Assembly: GCA_947503155.1 (NCBI GenBank)
Contig: CANNCL010000003.1
Coordinates: 62,001-126,000, forward strand
DNA from: an uncultured Erythrobacter sp.
GTDB lineage: Bacteria; Pseudomonadota; Alphaproteobacteria; Sphingomonadales; Sphingomonadaceae
Length of the DNA: 64,000 bases
Reading direction: 5' to 3'
Position 1 is the first letter of the stretch. Each line of letters opens with the position of its first letter. The notes beneath the pieces were generated by a model, which did not search any database, was not told where the DNA came from, and saw only the letters and a program-made list of their open reading frames with translations. The translations under genes were made by a program, and so were the position numbers. Positions 63,885-64,000 of this stretch are shown here, piece after piece.

Positions 63885-64000
63885 GGGCGGGCGTGTCCTT
63901 TCGGTTGGCCGCGTGTTTCATACGCCATCAGCGCTTTGAATGCGGTGCGGCGCAGCGCGCCGCCAATGGCGATATTGCGGCTAATGATGGGGCGTTTTTC
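63881..64000 (-). CDS. Partial gene, C-terminus only
   Basis: An open frame of 39 codons (KRPIISRNIAIGGALRRTAF ... GQPKGHARP) runs in from the window edge and its stop overlaps the cupin-like gene start by 4 bp. The overlap and protein-like composition support a real gene whose start is outside the window. Not recognised. Confidence 0.6.
   Translation of the reverse strand, partial: EKRPIISRNIAIGGALRRTAFKALMAYETRGQPKGHARP

Overview
The window looks like chromosomal core DNA of a marine or aquatic alphaproteobacterium, most likely Sphingomonadales and probably Erythrobacteraceae. This is an inference from gene content and protein style: a CcrM-type GANTC methyltransferase, a three-subunit split proton-translocating transhydrogenase next to the short aa3 oxidase subunit IV, the infA-maf-RNase G-yacG-tRNA-Phe block, purC/purS/purQ, a Sphingomonad-like TonB receptor, carotenoid-related genes and many GTG/TTG starts. 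I see no phage, transposase, CRISPR array or rRNA operon. Genes are densely packed on both strands.

Layout. 1-8.4 kb: 3' end of ccrM, an outer-membrane barrel protein, two short-chain dehydrogenases, folP, a PhoD-like phosphatase, and an NtrC-like response regulator with a small membrane protein. 8.6-12.4 kb: cytochrome oxidase subunit IV and the pntAA-(secreted ORF)-pntAB-pntB operon. 12.5-15.7 kb: a coupled trio of beta-helix protein, diheme cytochrome c and alpha/beta hydrolase. 15.8-21.6 kb: a racemase-like protein behind a CtrA-like box, a candidate small RNA, dgt, an ABA4-like membrane protein, an acyl-CoA ligase and a DUF938 methyltransferase. 21.6-24.7 kb: entericidin, an EamA exporter, a hairpin array and cpaF. 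25-31 kb: a glycosyltransferase/FkbM/UPF0104/GT39/GT2 cluster, probably for surface glycoconjugates. 31-36.4 kb: a second EamA exporter, glmS and a GGDEF-EAL protein. 36.5-43 kb: purQ, purS and purC on the minus strand, with an M16 peptidase and a caspase-like protein between purS and purC. 43-45.3 kb: tRNA-Phe, yacG, RNase E/G-like, maf, infA. 45.5-54.6 kb: a large TonB receptor with an unusual duplicated insert, a lipase plus WS/DGAT pair, an HI0933-type flavoprotein and uvrC. 54.7-64 kb: an AraC regulator with a serine hydrolase, sodB, an S26-like protein, carotenoid oxygenase, a universal stress protein, an unrecognised coiled-coil/helical protein, an acyl-CoA thioesterase, a cupin-like protein and a partial gene.

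The most distinctive features are: short (9-16 bp) tandem duplications at more than a dozen places, in leaders and in frame inside genes; an NtrC-family regulator with a broken GAFTGA loop; a TonB receptor carrying two homologous Cys-flanked modules; a WS/DGAT with a histone-H1-like tail; a racemase homologue and an S26 homologue that each lack a catalytic residue; and a strong terminator with a C8 loop that may end a small RNA. No single undescribed multi-gene system is proven. The beta-helix/diheme cytochrome/hydrolase operon is the best candidate for an uncharacterised pathway.
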